Of a DNA stretch of 64,000 bases, positions 36,558 to 44,268 are shown piece by piece. The DNA comes from Azonexus hydrophilus (GTDB taxonomy: Bacteria > Pseudomonadota > Gammaproteobacteria > Burkholderiales > Rhodocyclaceae). Location of the stretch: positions 209,205-273,204 of the forward strand of contig NZ_CAJHOB010000002.1 in the NCBI RefSeq assembly GCF_905120355.1, given 5' to 3'. The position numbers and the translations under genes are program-made. Positions within the stretch are counted from its first letter, which is position 1; every line of letters starts with the position of its first letter. The notes beneath the pieces are model-generated. The model did not search any database. It was not told the origin of the DNA and saw only the letters and a program-made list of their open reading frames with translations.

Positions 36558-37394
36558 TCAAGAAATCTGTGGCGAGGAAGAGGGGGCAAGCGGGAGCTCA
36601 ATACGCACCGTCAGCCCGCCACCGGGGGTGTTGTCGAGGCTGATTCGACCAGCGTGCAGGCGTACGGCATCGTGTACGATCGCCAGTCCCAAGCCGTAGC
36701 CCGAGTGCTTTCCCGCTGCCCGCCAGAAGGGTTGAAATACTTGTGACCAGTGGCTTTCTGGAATTCCGGGACCGTGGTCGCTCACGAGTAAAACGGCGCG
36801 TTGTTCGTGCTGCTGGATGCTGACATCGACCGTGCTATGAGCCGGGGTGTGGTGCAGGGCGTTGCGGAGCAGGTTGTCCAGCAACAAGGCAAGCGACCTG
36901 GCGTCAGCCGGCAGGATGCACGTCGTGGGAGCCAGCAGGCGCAGGCTCACGTTGCGGCGAACCGCCAGCTCGTCATGATCGCTGATCACCTGACGCGCCA
37001 ATTGCACAAGATCGATCGAGGAGCGAACCGGCTCCTTGCCGAGCAAGACCTCAAGGCGACTGTGCTCCAGCAACAGCTGGCAGAGGCGGCTACTGCGCGC
37101 CACACCTTGCTGCAAATAGTGCAGTGCCTGGCGACTGATTTCCGGGTCGGTTTCGCCCGCCAGGATGTCCGCGTGGAGCTGGACGGACGCCAGGGGCGAG
37201 CGTAATTCGTGGGCGGCTTCGGCGATGAAGCGCAGATGTGCCTGCTGACTACGCGCGACATCGGCCAGCAGCGTGTTCAGGGCAGCCACTGCAGTTGTCC
37301 AGTCAGCAGGGTAGTGTGACGGATCGAGTGGTTCAGGGTGTTGCGCGGAACGTTGCGCAAGATCGGCGCACAACTGCCGGAGTGGATCACTCAT
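36558..37394 (-). CDS. Soluble sensor histidine kinase (QseC-like core, no membrane segment)
   Basis: The 278-residue protein has a HisKA domain with AEAAHELRSPLAS (His62), an N-box LLDNLLRNALHHTP, DHGPGIP and GLGLAIV. These match the QseC/TctE-type kinase core, but the usual two membrane helices and periplasmic sensor are missing; only about 50 residues precede the H-box. It overlaps the response-regulator gene by 4 bp (ATGA). It must sense a cytoplasmic signal or rely on a partner protein. Confidence 0.9.
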   Translation of the reverse strand: MSDPLRQLCADLAQRSAQHPEPLDPSHYPADWTTAVAALNTLLADVARSQQAHLRFIAEAAHELRSPLASVQLHADILAGETDPEISRQALHYLQQGVARSSRLCQLLLEHSRLEVLLGKEPVRSSIDLVQLARQVISDHDELAVRRNVSLRLLAPTTCILPADARSLALLLDNLLRNALHHTPAHSTVDVSIQQHEQRAVLLVSDHGPGIPESHWSQVFQPFWRAAGKHSGYGLGLAIVHDAVRLHAGRISLDNTPGGGLTVRIELPLAPSSSPQIS

Positions 37395-38056
37395 GCGGCC
37401 GGATCAACCAGCTTGAAACCGATCCCCCGCACATTGCGGATCCACTCCTTGCCCAGTTTTCTGCGCAGGCGGTGCAACTGGACTTCAATCGAATTACTGG
37501 CGATTTCCTCACCCCAGCCGTACAGCCGCTCTTCCAGTTGGGCGACGCTGAGGACACTGCCCGGCATTTCGATCAGCGCCACCAGCAGGCGAAATTCGCG
37601 GTCAGACAGGTGGATTTCCTCGTTAGCAAGCTTGACCTGCCGCTGTCGCGAGTTGACGCAGAGCGCGCCCAGGCGCAATTCGCTGCTTGCCCAGCCCTGG
37701 CTGCGTCGGCGCAAGGCAAAGACGCGGGCGACCAGTTCGTCGAGATTGAAGGGTTTGACCAGATAATCGTCGGCGCCGGCATTGAGGCCGCCGACCCGAT
37801 CCTCCAGGGCGCCGCGTGCGGTGATCACCAGCACGGGGACGCGTTTGTTCGATTTTGCCTGGCGCTGGAGAATCTCCAGTCCGCCGACATGCGGCAAACC
37901 AAGGTCGAGGATGAGCATGCCGTAATCGTGGGTGGCGAGAGCCGACTCGACGTCGCGCCCGTCATGCACCCAGTCGATGGAAAAATCGAGTCTGCGCAAA
38001 CTCGTCAGGATGGCGTTACCCATCAGGTCGTCGTCTTCGGCAAGCAGGATTCTCAT
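37391..38056 (-). CDS. OmpR/PhoB-family response regulator (QseB-like)
   Basis: The 221-residue protein has a receiver domain with Asp51 (MLILDLGLPHVGG), Thr and Lys switch residues (VITARG; DDYLVKPF) and a winged-helix DNA-binding domain (IHLSDREFRLLVALIEMPG; VQLHRLRRKLG). The start at 38056 (MRILLAEDDD) is the receiver's normal beginning. With the kinase gene it lies codirectional and just upstream of yjcH-actP, suggesting control of acetate uptake. Confidence 0.93.
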   Translation of the reverse strand: MRILLAEDDDLMGNAILTSLRRLDFSIDWVHDGRDVESALATHDYGMLILDLGLPHVGGLEILQRQAKSNKRVPVLVITARGALEDRVGGLNAGADDYLVKPFNLDELVARVFALRRRSQGWASSELRLGALCVNSRQRQVKLANEEIHLSDREFRLLVALIEMPGSVLSVAQLEERLYGWGEEIASNSIEVQLHRLRRKLGKEWIRNVRGIGFKLVDPAA

Positions 38057-38143
38057 GGCGGTTGGCAGATTTTCCCTACAGGAAAGGCGGTAATGATAAC
38101 GCACGGAGTAGGCTCGCAACGCTCATTGCGGCAAACCTGACGG

Positions 38144-39490
38144 TTATTGTCCCGGGCGGCTGGGAGTATGGCCAGCGTTTGCTTCATGCACCATGGCAAC
38201 TAGCTGGCTGCGTCTGAATACACCGGTTTTTCGATAGATCCGCTGCACATACGTTTTTACGGAAGATTCTGAAATGTTCATGCGCATGGCGATCTGTTTG
38301 TAGGGGTGGTGTTGCAGCACCGAGGCGAGAACCTCGCATTCCTGTTCGGAGAGTAGGGCAGACAAGGAGGCAGGAAGCTCGTGCCTGATTTCTGGTATTG
38401 CCTGCATTTCGTCTGCGCTGTTTTTTTCTGGTGCTACACCATCACCTTGAGGCAAGGAAGGTGGTGTTCGCAATGGATTGGTTTGTCCGTTACCTGCCTG
38501 CAGAATGAGTGTGAAGACAGCCAGATTAAGCGTGATCAGCGCGAGCAGGTTCAGAGTGGTGTTGCCAGGTGTGAATATAACTGCCAGATGGTGGCCGGCT
38601 GCTATTCCGGCAACCAGCGCAGCGGTTGTCAGGCCGTAGGCGCGCAAAGCGTTACCGAATGAAAGGGCGAATGAAAGGGCAAATACATCGACCAAACCCG
38701 CTGCCAGCATCATGCAATACAGTGAGACATGCTCGGCCAGAGGCGAGGAGAGAGTCTGTTGGGAAGAAAATGCCAGCAAGGAACAGCATACTGCGGCCAG
38801 TAAGGCGATTTCACGTCGTCGACGGAGCAGTGGGATGGCCAATAGAGCGCCGCTTATGTAAAACAGCAATTCGCTGCCAGGCCAACGGGCGTCTGTCGTA
38901 TAGCTGGGCAGCAGATGTCCGTACATCAGGCCGCTCAGCAACTGAAAAAGGAAAATGAAGGGCAAGTACCGGTAAAGGTTGGGGGTGGCTCCGTGCAGCA
39001 CGCTGCGTGCGATGGGAGGGGCGAGCAGGAAGCCAGCGAGTACTCCTGCCAGCAGGGCTCGCTTGACGGCGTTATCAAGAGGTAGTGCATCAAGCGCCAA
39101 CAGGCCGAGATTGCCGGCGACCAAGCCGGTAGCAGCTGCGCCGATGAAGTGGTGGCAGCCTTTGAGTAGCAGCGCGGCTTGTATTGAAAGAGGGGCTGAA
39201 ACGAGGCCTAGCGCAGCGTACAGGACTGAGTCTGGTACGAATTCGAGTAATGGTAGCCAAAGTAGTGTGATGAGAGATGTGCTCAAGGTACTGATGCGGA
39301 GCAAGATGATGCACATGTGGGGAACGCACCGGGTGCAGGCGAGCAGGCCAATGGCCTGCGGCCACAGGAAGTGGGGCAAAGCAGCCGTTGTTCCTTCCAA
39401 AAGCGGGCCGGACATTGGGAAAGCGACCAGCCATAAAACATAGAGCGTGAAACCGATGGTTCGCGTCAAGTGATCAGGAAGCAGGGACAT
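38144..39490 (-). CDS. Membrane-bound LuxR-family transcription regulator
   Basis: The 448-residue protein has about 10-12 predicted membrane helices (residues 10-335), a hydrophilic linker, and a C-terminal LuxR-type HTH (about 375-435: LSEQECEVLASVLQHHPYKQ, then MRMNISESSVKTYVQRIYRK). The membrane part looks like an MFS-type or other multi-helix sensor. DNA binding by a protein embedded in the membrane is unusual but known for some LuxR families. It faces the exported-protein cluster across 218 bp, so it is the likely regulator. Confidence 0.88.
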   Translation of the reverse strand: MSLLPDHLTRTIGFTLYVLWLVAFPMSGPLLEGTTAALPHFLWPQAIGLLACTRCVPHMCIILLRISTLSTSLITLLWLPLLEFVPDSVLYAALGLVSAPLSIQAALLLKGCHHFIGAAATGLVAGNLGLLALDALPLDNAVKRALLAGVLAGFLLAPPIARSVLHGATPNLYRYLPFIFLFQLLSGLMYGHLLPSYTTDARWPGSELLFYISGALLAIPLLRRRREIALLAAVCCSLLAFSSQQTLSSPLAEHVSLYCMMLAAGLVDVFALSFALSFGNALRAYGLTTAALVAGIAAGHHLAVIFTPGNTTLNLLALITLNLAVFTLILQAGNGQTNPLRTPPSLPQGDGVAPEKNSADEMQAIPEIRHELPASLSALLSEQECEVLASVLQHHPYKQIAMRMNISESSVKTYVQRIYRKTGVFRRSQLVAMVHEANAGHTPSRPGQ

Positions 39491-39593
39491 GGTTAGCTTG
39501 TGCTCAAAGGGTGCGCCCGGAATTTATCATGGCCTTGGCCCGAAGATTTCTGCGGTAGGCGGTGAAAACTTTTGATAAATCAGAAGCATGGCC

Positions 39594-39634
39594 AAAAGAT
39601 GACAAAAAAGATGACGCCAAAAGAAAAAGATGAC
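39594..39634. repeat. Three direct repeats AAAAGATGAC upstream of the exported-protein cluster
   Basis: Identical 10-mers lie at 39594-39603, 39606-39615 and 39625-39634, in the intergenic region between the LuxR-type regulator and the outer-membrane protein gene. They may be binding sites for the regulator; spacing is 12 and 19 bp between starts. I saw no such array elsewhere in the window. Confidence 0.55.
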
Positions 39635-39708
39635 TCAACCCTCGGCTGTGCCCATAAGAGTATGTATGGAAAAATTGCCGCACAACAATTCAAAGGGGTT
39701 TGGGCACC

Positions 39709-41490
39709 GTGAATTCACACACAATTGCTTTTTGTGGAGCGCTGAGCATGCTGGCGGCCAGTATCTCTAGTGCGTGGGCGCAGCAGAGTGGGGAAGGCGT
39801 TGAAACAGCGCCTGTGACAGGGAAAACTGAAATCCGAGCGGCAGGACCCGGGGTAATCGTACCCTTGTCGCCACCGGAAACCCTGATGGGGCCACAGGTC
39901 GAGAAAAAAGCCGTATTTGGTAACTTCCAATACGATGACAGCGTTTCACATCGCTCACTCGATGCCACGCTGCGCAGTACGTTTGAAGATAACCGCACGA
40001 GCGGTCCGGGTCGCGCCAACAGTTTTCTTGAACCAGGCTCGCACTGGCTGCACGATCTGGAGTTCAATACGCGCAATCCGATCGGTGACTTCAAAACCGA
40101 ATTCAATGCCACCCTGCGCTACACGGATTCTCGCCGTTACGATCCGGCATTCTGGAGTCTGCAGCGCCTGCAGTTCATCGCTGCAGATGACAAAAACCAT
40201 CTCACGGTCGGCGACTATTACGCCACCCTGTCGCAATACTCCCTAAATCAATCGATCAAGGGGATAGGCTACCAGCGCAACATCAACGAGACGACCTATG
40301 TCCGGGTCCTGGGTGGGACTTTTGCCCCCCGTTGGGATTACCTGTGGGGCAAGCAATGGGATGAGACCATCCGCCGTGACGTGACCGGGGTGCGCGTACA
40401 GAATGCAGGGCAGAACTACCGCGTGGGTCTCAACCTGGTGTCGGCTTCTGATCACCGCTATTCGTCCAAACCGGCAGCGTTTGACAGCTATCGTCAGACC
40501 TTGCCGGCAGTTGATTGGGAGTATCGCAGTGCGGGAGGCGTCCGCTGGAGTGGAGAACACGCGCAGGCCAGCACACGGCGCAAGGATGTGAATGGGGTGG
40601 CCAAGGACTTATCCGGCACGGCCCACCGCATCGAAGGTGACGGCAGCTTTGGTGATATCCGCTGGCGCTTGCGTAGCGAGCGGGTGTCTTCCGATTTCTA
40701 CACCATGGGTGGTGGGGCTGTAATCGATCGGTTGCGCTATTACTTGCGCGGCGATTACCGCATTAACAAGATCTGGGGTGTCTATCTGGCCAACGACTGG
40801 TATCGCAACAACCTCGATGGGCAGCTGGATGCAACGACCCGGACCTACATCCCGGAAGCAGGGGTGACAGCACGTGGCTTGTTTGAGCGACGTAACATGA
40901 ACATGAGCGTTGGTCTACGCCAGCGCCGGGTGGAGACTGACCAGCCAAACTACAACAAACAGGTCTCGGATCGCATTTATGTCAGCCTGGCGGATCGTTT
41001 TGGTGAGCTATCCATACGCGGTGAGGTGGAGGCGTTACTCAATCGGCGCAAGGATAATCTGAAAGTACGTACGGAAAATGACGACTATCTTTACCGCATC
41101 GGAGTTGATTCACGCCACGTATTTCAGGAGGGCCGCTACGACTTTCGTCCCTATCTGACATTGGAACGGCAGACCATAGAAGATCCCTTGACCGGGAAAA
41201 CCATTCTTACCAACGGTGCACTGGTTGATTTTCGTCTGATGGCACCGCACAACCTGACCTACGCTCTGAATTTTGAGCGTCGATACACCGATAACCGGAT
41301 TCCTAACCAGGTCAGCAATGAGCTGATGCGCTATGCCCTGAGTGTGACTGCGCGCCCTGCCCTGCTTAATGGGGGCAACGTCCGAGCTGAAATCGGCAAA
41401 GCACACTATGACTTTACCGGTAGCAATGATGATTACCGCGAACGTTATTTCCGTGTGATGCTGGATGTACCGTTTTCGCTGGAGAAATGA
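39709..41490 (+). CDS. Putative outer-membrane beta-barrel protein, first gene of the exported-protein cluster
   Basis: From a GTG at 39709 (AAGGGG lies 11 bases upstream) the protein has 593 residues: a signal peptide (CGALSMLAASISSAWAQQ), a short linker, then a long region of alternating polar and aromatic residues typical of beta strands (FKTEFNATLRYTDSRRY; LTVGDYYATLSQYSLNQ; IRGEVEALLNRRKDN; RYFRVMLDVPFSLEK). I do not recognise the family. It could be an export or display channel for the four exported proteins encoded downstream, which is inference from context. A TTG nine bases upstream is an alternative start. Confidence 0.75.
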   Translation: MNSHTIAFCGALSMLAASISSAWAQQSGEGVETAPVTGKTEIRAAGPGVIVPLSPPETLMGPQVEKKAVFGNFQYDDSVSHRSLDATLRSTFEDNRTSGPGRANSFLEPGSHWLHDLEFNTRNPIGDFKTEFNATLRYTDSRRYDPAFWSLQRLQFIAADDKNHLTVGDYYATLSQYSLNQSIKGIGYQRNINETTYVRVLGGTFAPRWDYLWGKQWDETIRRDVTGVRVQNAGQNYRVGLNLVSASDHRYSSKPAAFDSYRQTLPAVDWEYRSAGGVRWSGEHAQASTRRKDVNGVAKDLSGTAHRIEGDGSFGDIRWRLRSERVSSDFYTMGGGAVIDRLRYYLRGDYRINKIWGVYLANDWYRNNLDGQLDATTRTYIPEAGVTARGLFERRNMNMSVGLRQRRVETDQPNYNKQVSDRIYVSLADRFGELSIRGEVEALLNRRKDNLKVRTENDDYLYRIGVDSRHVFQEGRYDFRPYLTLERQTIEDPLTGKTILTNGALVDFRLMAPHNLTYALNFERRYTDNRIPNQVSNELMRYALSVTARPALLNGGNVRAEIGKAHYDFTGSNDDYRERYFRVMLDVPFSLEK

Positions 41491-42773
41491 GCATGAAATT
41501 CAAGCTTTCCCAATTGCGCACACTGTGGGGTGTGTTGTTTGCAGCGATTTTCCTGTGGGCCCCTCTTGGTGCGCAGGCTCAATGGTGGAGTTTTGGCAGT
41601 AACAGCAACCGGCCTGTCATTTCCGAGTTGCTGTTCAACAGTATTAGCGCGCTTCGTGTTGATCGGCAGCTTTACATGTCGCCGGATGACCTGCAGCAAA
41701 ACAAGATTACCGTGCGCGGCCGGACCGAAGTCGGTCAGGGCAAGGTTGGCCGGGTAGAGGCCAGCCTGGACAACGGCATTAGCTGGACAGCCATCCCGTT
41801 CAGCGAACAGGGGCTGTTTGCTTTCGAGTTTGCGCCGGAAATCGGCCGATCCTATCCCTTCCGGATTCGTAGTCTGTCAACAACGGGGCAGGTGAGTGAA
41901 GAAGCGGACAACGCGTTCGAGTTCAAACTGGTGAAAGATGATAGTCGCCAGCTTGCCCGGGAAACCTTCGAGAAACTGTTGCAGCGCTACATGGCGCGTG
42001 ATCGCAGCGGTTTCATGCAGCTCGTATCGAATCAGTTTGCGGGCGATGCGGTTGCCCTTGACAGTGCCTTGGGTAACGACTTCAGGTTCTTTGATTCAAT
42101 TCGCATCGAACCCGTCATCCGCCAGATGGCGGCCAGCAATAGCCGCTGGATCATCCATTTTAGCTTTACCCGTCAGGTCCGTTCGACCAAAACCGGGCAG
42201 ATGTTGAAGGATCAGGCGCAAAGTGCGGTGACGCTGGTCCGTGATGGAGAGGATTTCAAACTCGTCGAGTTGGCGGCGCCGCTGATTTTCGGCGTTTCCG
42301 ATCCGGGTAACGTGGCAACCTATGTGGCAGAAGGCAGCGCTGGGCGGCCAGTGCTCACGGTGGATGACGCGGGTAATGCCAGCACGGCCAACCAGCAGCG
42401 TTCCAGCACAGCGGCGACGCCTATCCGCGATGCTCGCATCCTTCAGGGGCAAGGGATAACGAGCAGTGGCAGCGTGGTGCCGTACAACATTACGTCTCCC
42501 CGAAATGGTGCCATCGGCCTCTGGGATGGCAAGTTCGTGCCTGGCGATGAGGTATATAACGGGCATGTCATTGAACTCACTGACAGCTCTCTGGATGCAG
42601 TGCAACTGCCGCTGCAAGGGACTTCTCACGCTGAAAAGGAACCGCTACCCGGGCGACTCTATGGTGTCGAATTGAGTGACGGCACTGCGTTTGTGGTCAG
42701 GTACGTTTCTGGCAGCACTGGTCCCGGGGGCATGATCACCACCGCCAACATCCAGTACCGTCATTTTCGCTAA
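41487..42773 (+). CDS. Exported Ig-like/NTF2-like protein A
   Basis: The 428-residue protein overlaps the barrel gene by 4 bp. It has a signal peptide ending AQA, and a mature start QWWSFGSNSNRPV shared with the next protein. A beta-rich Ig-like domain follows (about 60-145; VRGRTEVGQGKVGRVEASLD, IPFSEQGLFAFEF, SLSTTGQVSEEA), then an NTF2/SnoaL-like alpha-beta domain (about 150-275; LQRYMARDRSGFMQLVSNQF; APLIFG), and a C-terminal domain of about 110 residues unlike that of protein B. No catalytic residues are apparent. It probably acts in the periplasm or at the surface. Confidence 0.78.
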   Translation: MSMKFKLSQLRTLWGVLFAAIFLWAPLGAQAQWWSFGSNSNRPVISELLFNSISALRVDRQLYMSPDDLQQNKITVRGRTEVGQGKVGRVEASLDNGISWTAIPFSEQGLFAFEFAPEIGRSYPFRIRSLSTTGQVSEEADNAFEFKLVKDDSRQLARETFEKLLQRYMARDRSGFMQLVSNQFAGDAVALDSALGNDFRFFDSIRIEPVIRQMAASNSRWIIHFSFTRQVRSTKTGQMLKDQAQSAVTLVRDGEDFKLVELAAPLIFGVSDPGNVATYVAEGSAGRPVLTVDDAGNASTANQQRSSTAATPIRDARILQGQGITSSGSVVPYNITSPRNGAIGLWDGKFVPGDEVYNGHVIELTDSSLDAVQLPLQGTSHAEKEPLPGRLYGVELSDGTAFVVRYVSGSTGPGGMITTANIQYRHFR

Positions 42774-42820
42774 GTTGTGATCCACAGCAGCTGCTACCTG
42801 CTGCCAGGGAAGTGAAACGG

Positions 42821-42862
42821 AAACCCACCGCTGGCCGGCACGGCACGGTGGGTTTTTATTTT
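42821..42862 (+). terminator. Rho-independent terminator inside the exported-protein cluster
   Basis: AAACCCACCG (42821-42830) and CGGTGGGTTT (42846-42855) pair over 10 bp and run into TTATTTTT. It separates the barrel gene and protein A from the downstream genes, so protein B and the two giant proteins must be read through or have another promoter in the 100 bp that follow. Confidence 0.85.
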
Positions 42863-42966
42863 TCGAGAGCGGTCGGTGACTGGCTTGCCAGGAAGAATCG
42901 AATTGCCCTTGCACGCCAGTGCGGCACAGAAATTTACTGACCGAAAAATTCACGAGGAGAGTTGCC

Positions 42967-44223
42967 ATGCGCGTTTACAACCGCCAGCTTTGGCAGAAAA
43001 TTTGCCTGTGTTGTGTCCTGTTTCTTTTCTTTTCAACAGCACATGCTCAGTGGTGGCGCTTCGGTGCGGATAGCGACGAACCCGTTTTCTCCGATTTGCT
43101 GTTCAACCGAGTGAATGCCTTGCGCGTCGATCGCAGCCTGACGCTGGGCAAGGATGAACTGAATAATGGTCGTGTGCAGGTCCGTGGCCGGGTGGAAATT
43201 CAGCAGGGGGAGATAGGCAATGTCGAAGCGACCCTGGATGGGGGGCAGAACTGGATCGAAATCCCGTTCAATGAGCAGGGCTTGTTTGCCTTCGAATTCC
43301 AACCGCAAGACGAGCACGTCTATCGGTTTCGCATTCGTTCTTTTTCCACTACCGGCGAAAGCAGCAATGAAGCCGTGCACAGCTTTGATTTCAAGGTCAG
43401 CACTGAAAATGGACAGGCCCTGGCCCTGGCGGCCTTGCACAAATTGATCGAGCGCTACGCGGCGCGCGACCACAGTGGATTCATGGCCTTGGTGGCGCAG
43501 GATTTTGCGGGCAATTTGAGCGCCCTGGATAGTGCAATCAGTAATGATTTTCGCATCTTTGACGCCATCCGCATTCAAGCCACACCGCGCCGTGCGACGG
43601 AAAGTGAGGGGCGCTGGTCAATCCAGTTCGGCTATAACCGGGAGATGCGCGAAATTCGGAGTGGCAAGAACTTCACCGACAACAGCGTCAGTTCACTGGT
43701 GCTGGTGCGTGAAAGTGATGGTTTCAAACTGCGGGAACTGGCGACTCCCTTGATCTTCGGACTATCCGGTGGCGCAGACGTGACGACCTACAACGAAGCT
43801 GCCGCCGCGGGCCACAAAATCATTCTGGTCGATGAAAACGGCGCGGTGAGCATGGACGTCCTGGGCACGGGGGGCGGCGCGAGTGGCACGGCTGGAACCA
43901 GCGGGCCAGGAGGGCGTGAAAGCTGGTGGCCAAGCAATTTACGGCTTGCAGCGAAAAATCAGAGCCGATTCGTTGATCTGACATTCGATACTCCCGGGCT
44001 GGATCTTGCTGCGGGGTCGGTGATCAACGGCTACGGTCGGGTTCTCGAATCGGCGCGTACACCAAACGGGCCATGGCAAGTCGCGGCTCAGCGTAATAAC
44101 CTGGAGCACACTTGGTTCATGAATGAGGACTGGCAGGGGCCGGTGACCTTTTATCGCGTTCGTATCAAGAAATTGAGCACAGGTGAGCTGAGCCCGCCCA
44201 GCAATGTGGTCAAGGTTGAGTGA
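42967..44223 (+). CDS. Exported Ig-like/NTF2-like protein B with FN3-like C-terminus
   Basis: The 418-residue paralogue of protein A starts at 42967 behind GAGGAG. Signal peptide (LCCVLFLFFSTAHA), mature start QWWRFGADSDEPV, Ig-like domain (VRGRVEIQQGEIGNVEATLD) and NTF2-like domain (LIERYAARDHSGFMALVAQ; ATPLIFG) match A closely. A Gly-rich linker (GTGGGASGTAGTSGPGG) leads to a fibronectin type III-like domain (about 330-418; GYGRVLESARTPNGPWQ; FYRVRIKKLSTGE). The pair looks like a duplication followed by exchange of the C-terminal domain. Confidence 0.78.
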   Translation: MRVYNRQLWQKICLCCVLFLFFSTAHAQWWRFGADSDEPVFSDLLFNRVNALRVDRSLTLGKDELNNGRVQVRGRVEIQQGEIGNVEATLDGGQNWIEIPFNEQGLFAFEFQPQDEHVYRFRIRSFSTTGESSNEAVHSFDFKVSTENGQALALAALHKLIERYAARDHSGFMALVAQDFAGNLSALDSAISNDFRIFDAIRIQATPRRATESEGRWSIQFGYNREMREIRSGKNFTDNSVSSLVLVRESDGFKLRELATPLIFGLSGGADVTTYNEAAAAGHKIILVDENGAVSMDVLGTGGGASGTAGTSGPGGRESWWPSNLRLAAKNQSRFVDLTFDTPGLDLAAGSVINGYGRVLESARTPNGPWQVAAQRNNLEHTWFMNEDWQGPVTFYRVRIKKLSTGELSPPSNVVKVE

Positions 44224-44268
44224 GTGCCATGTGTCATGAAGCCAATGGATGACTTGAAGGAGAGCATC

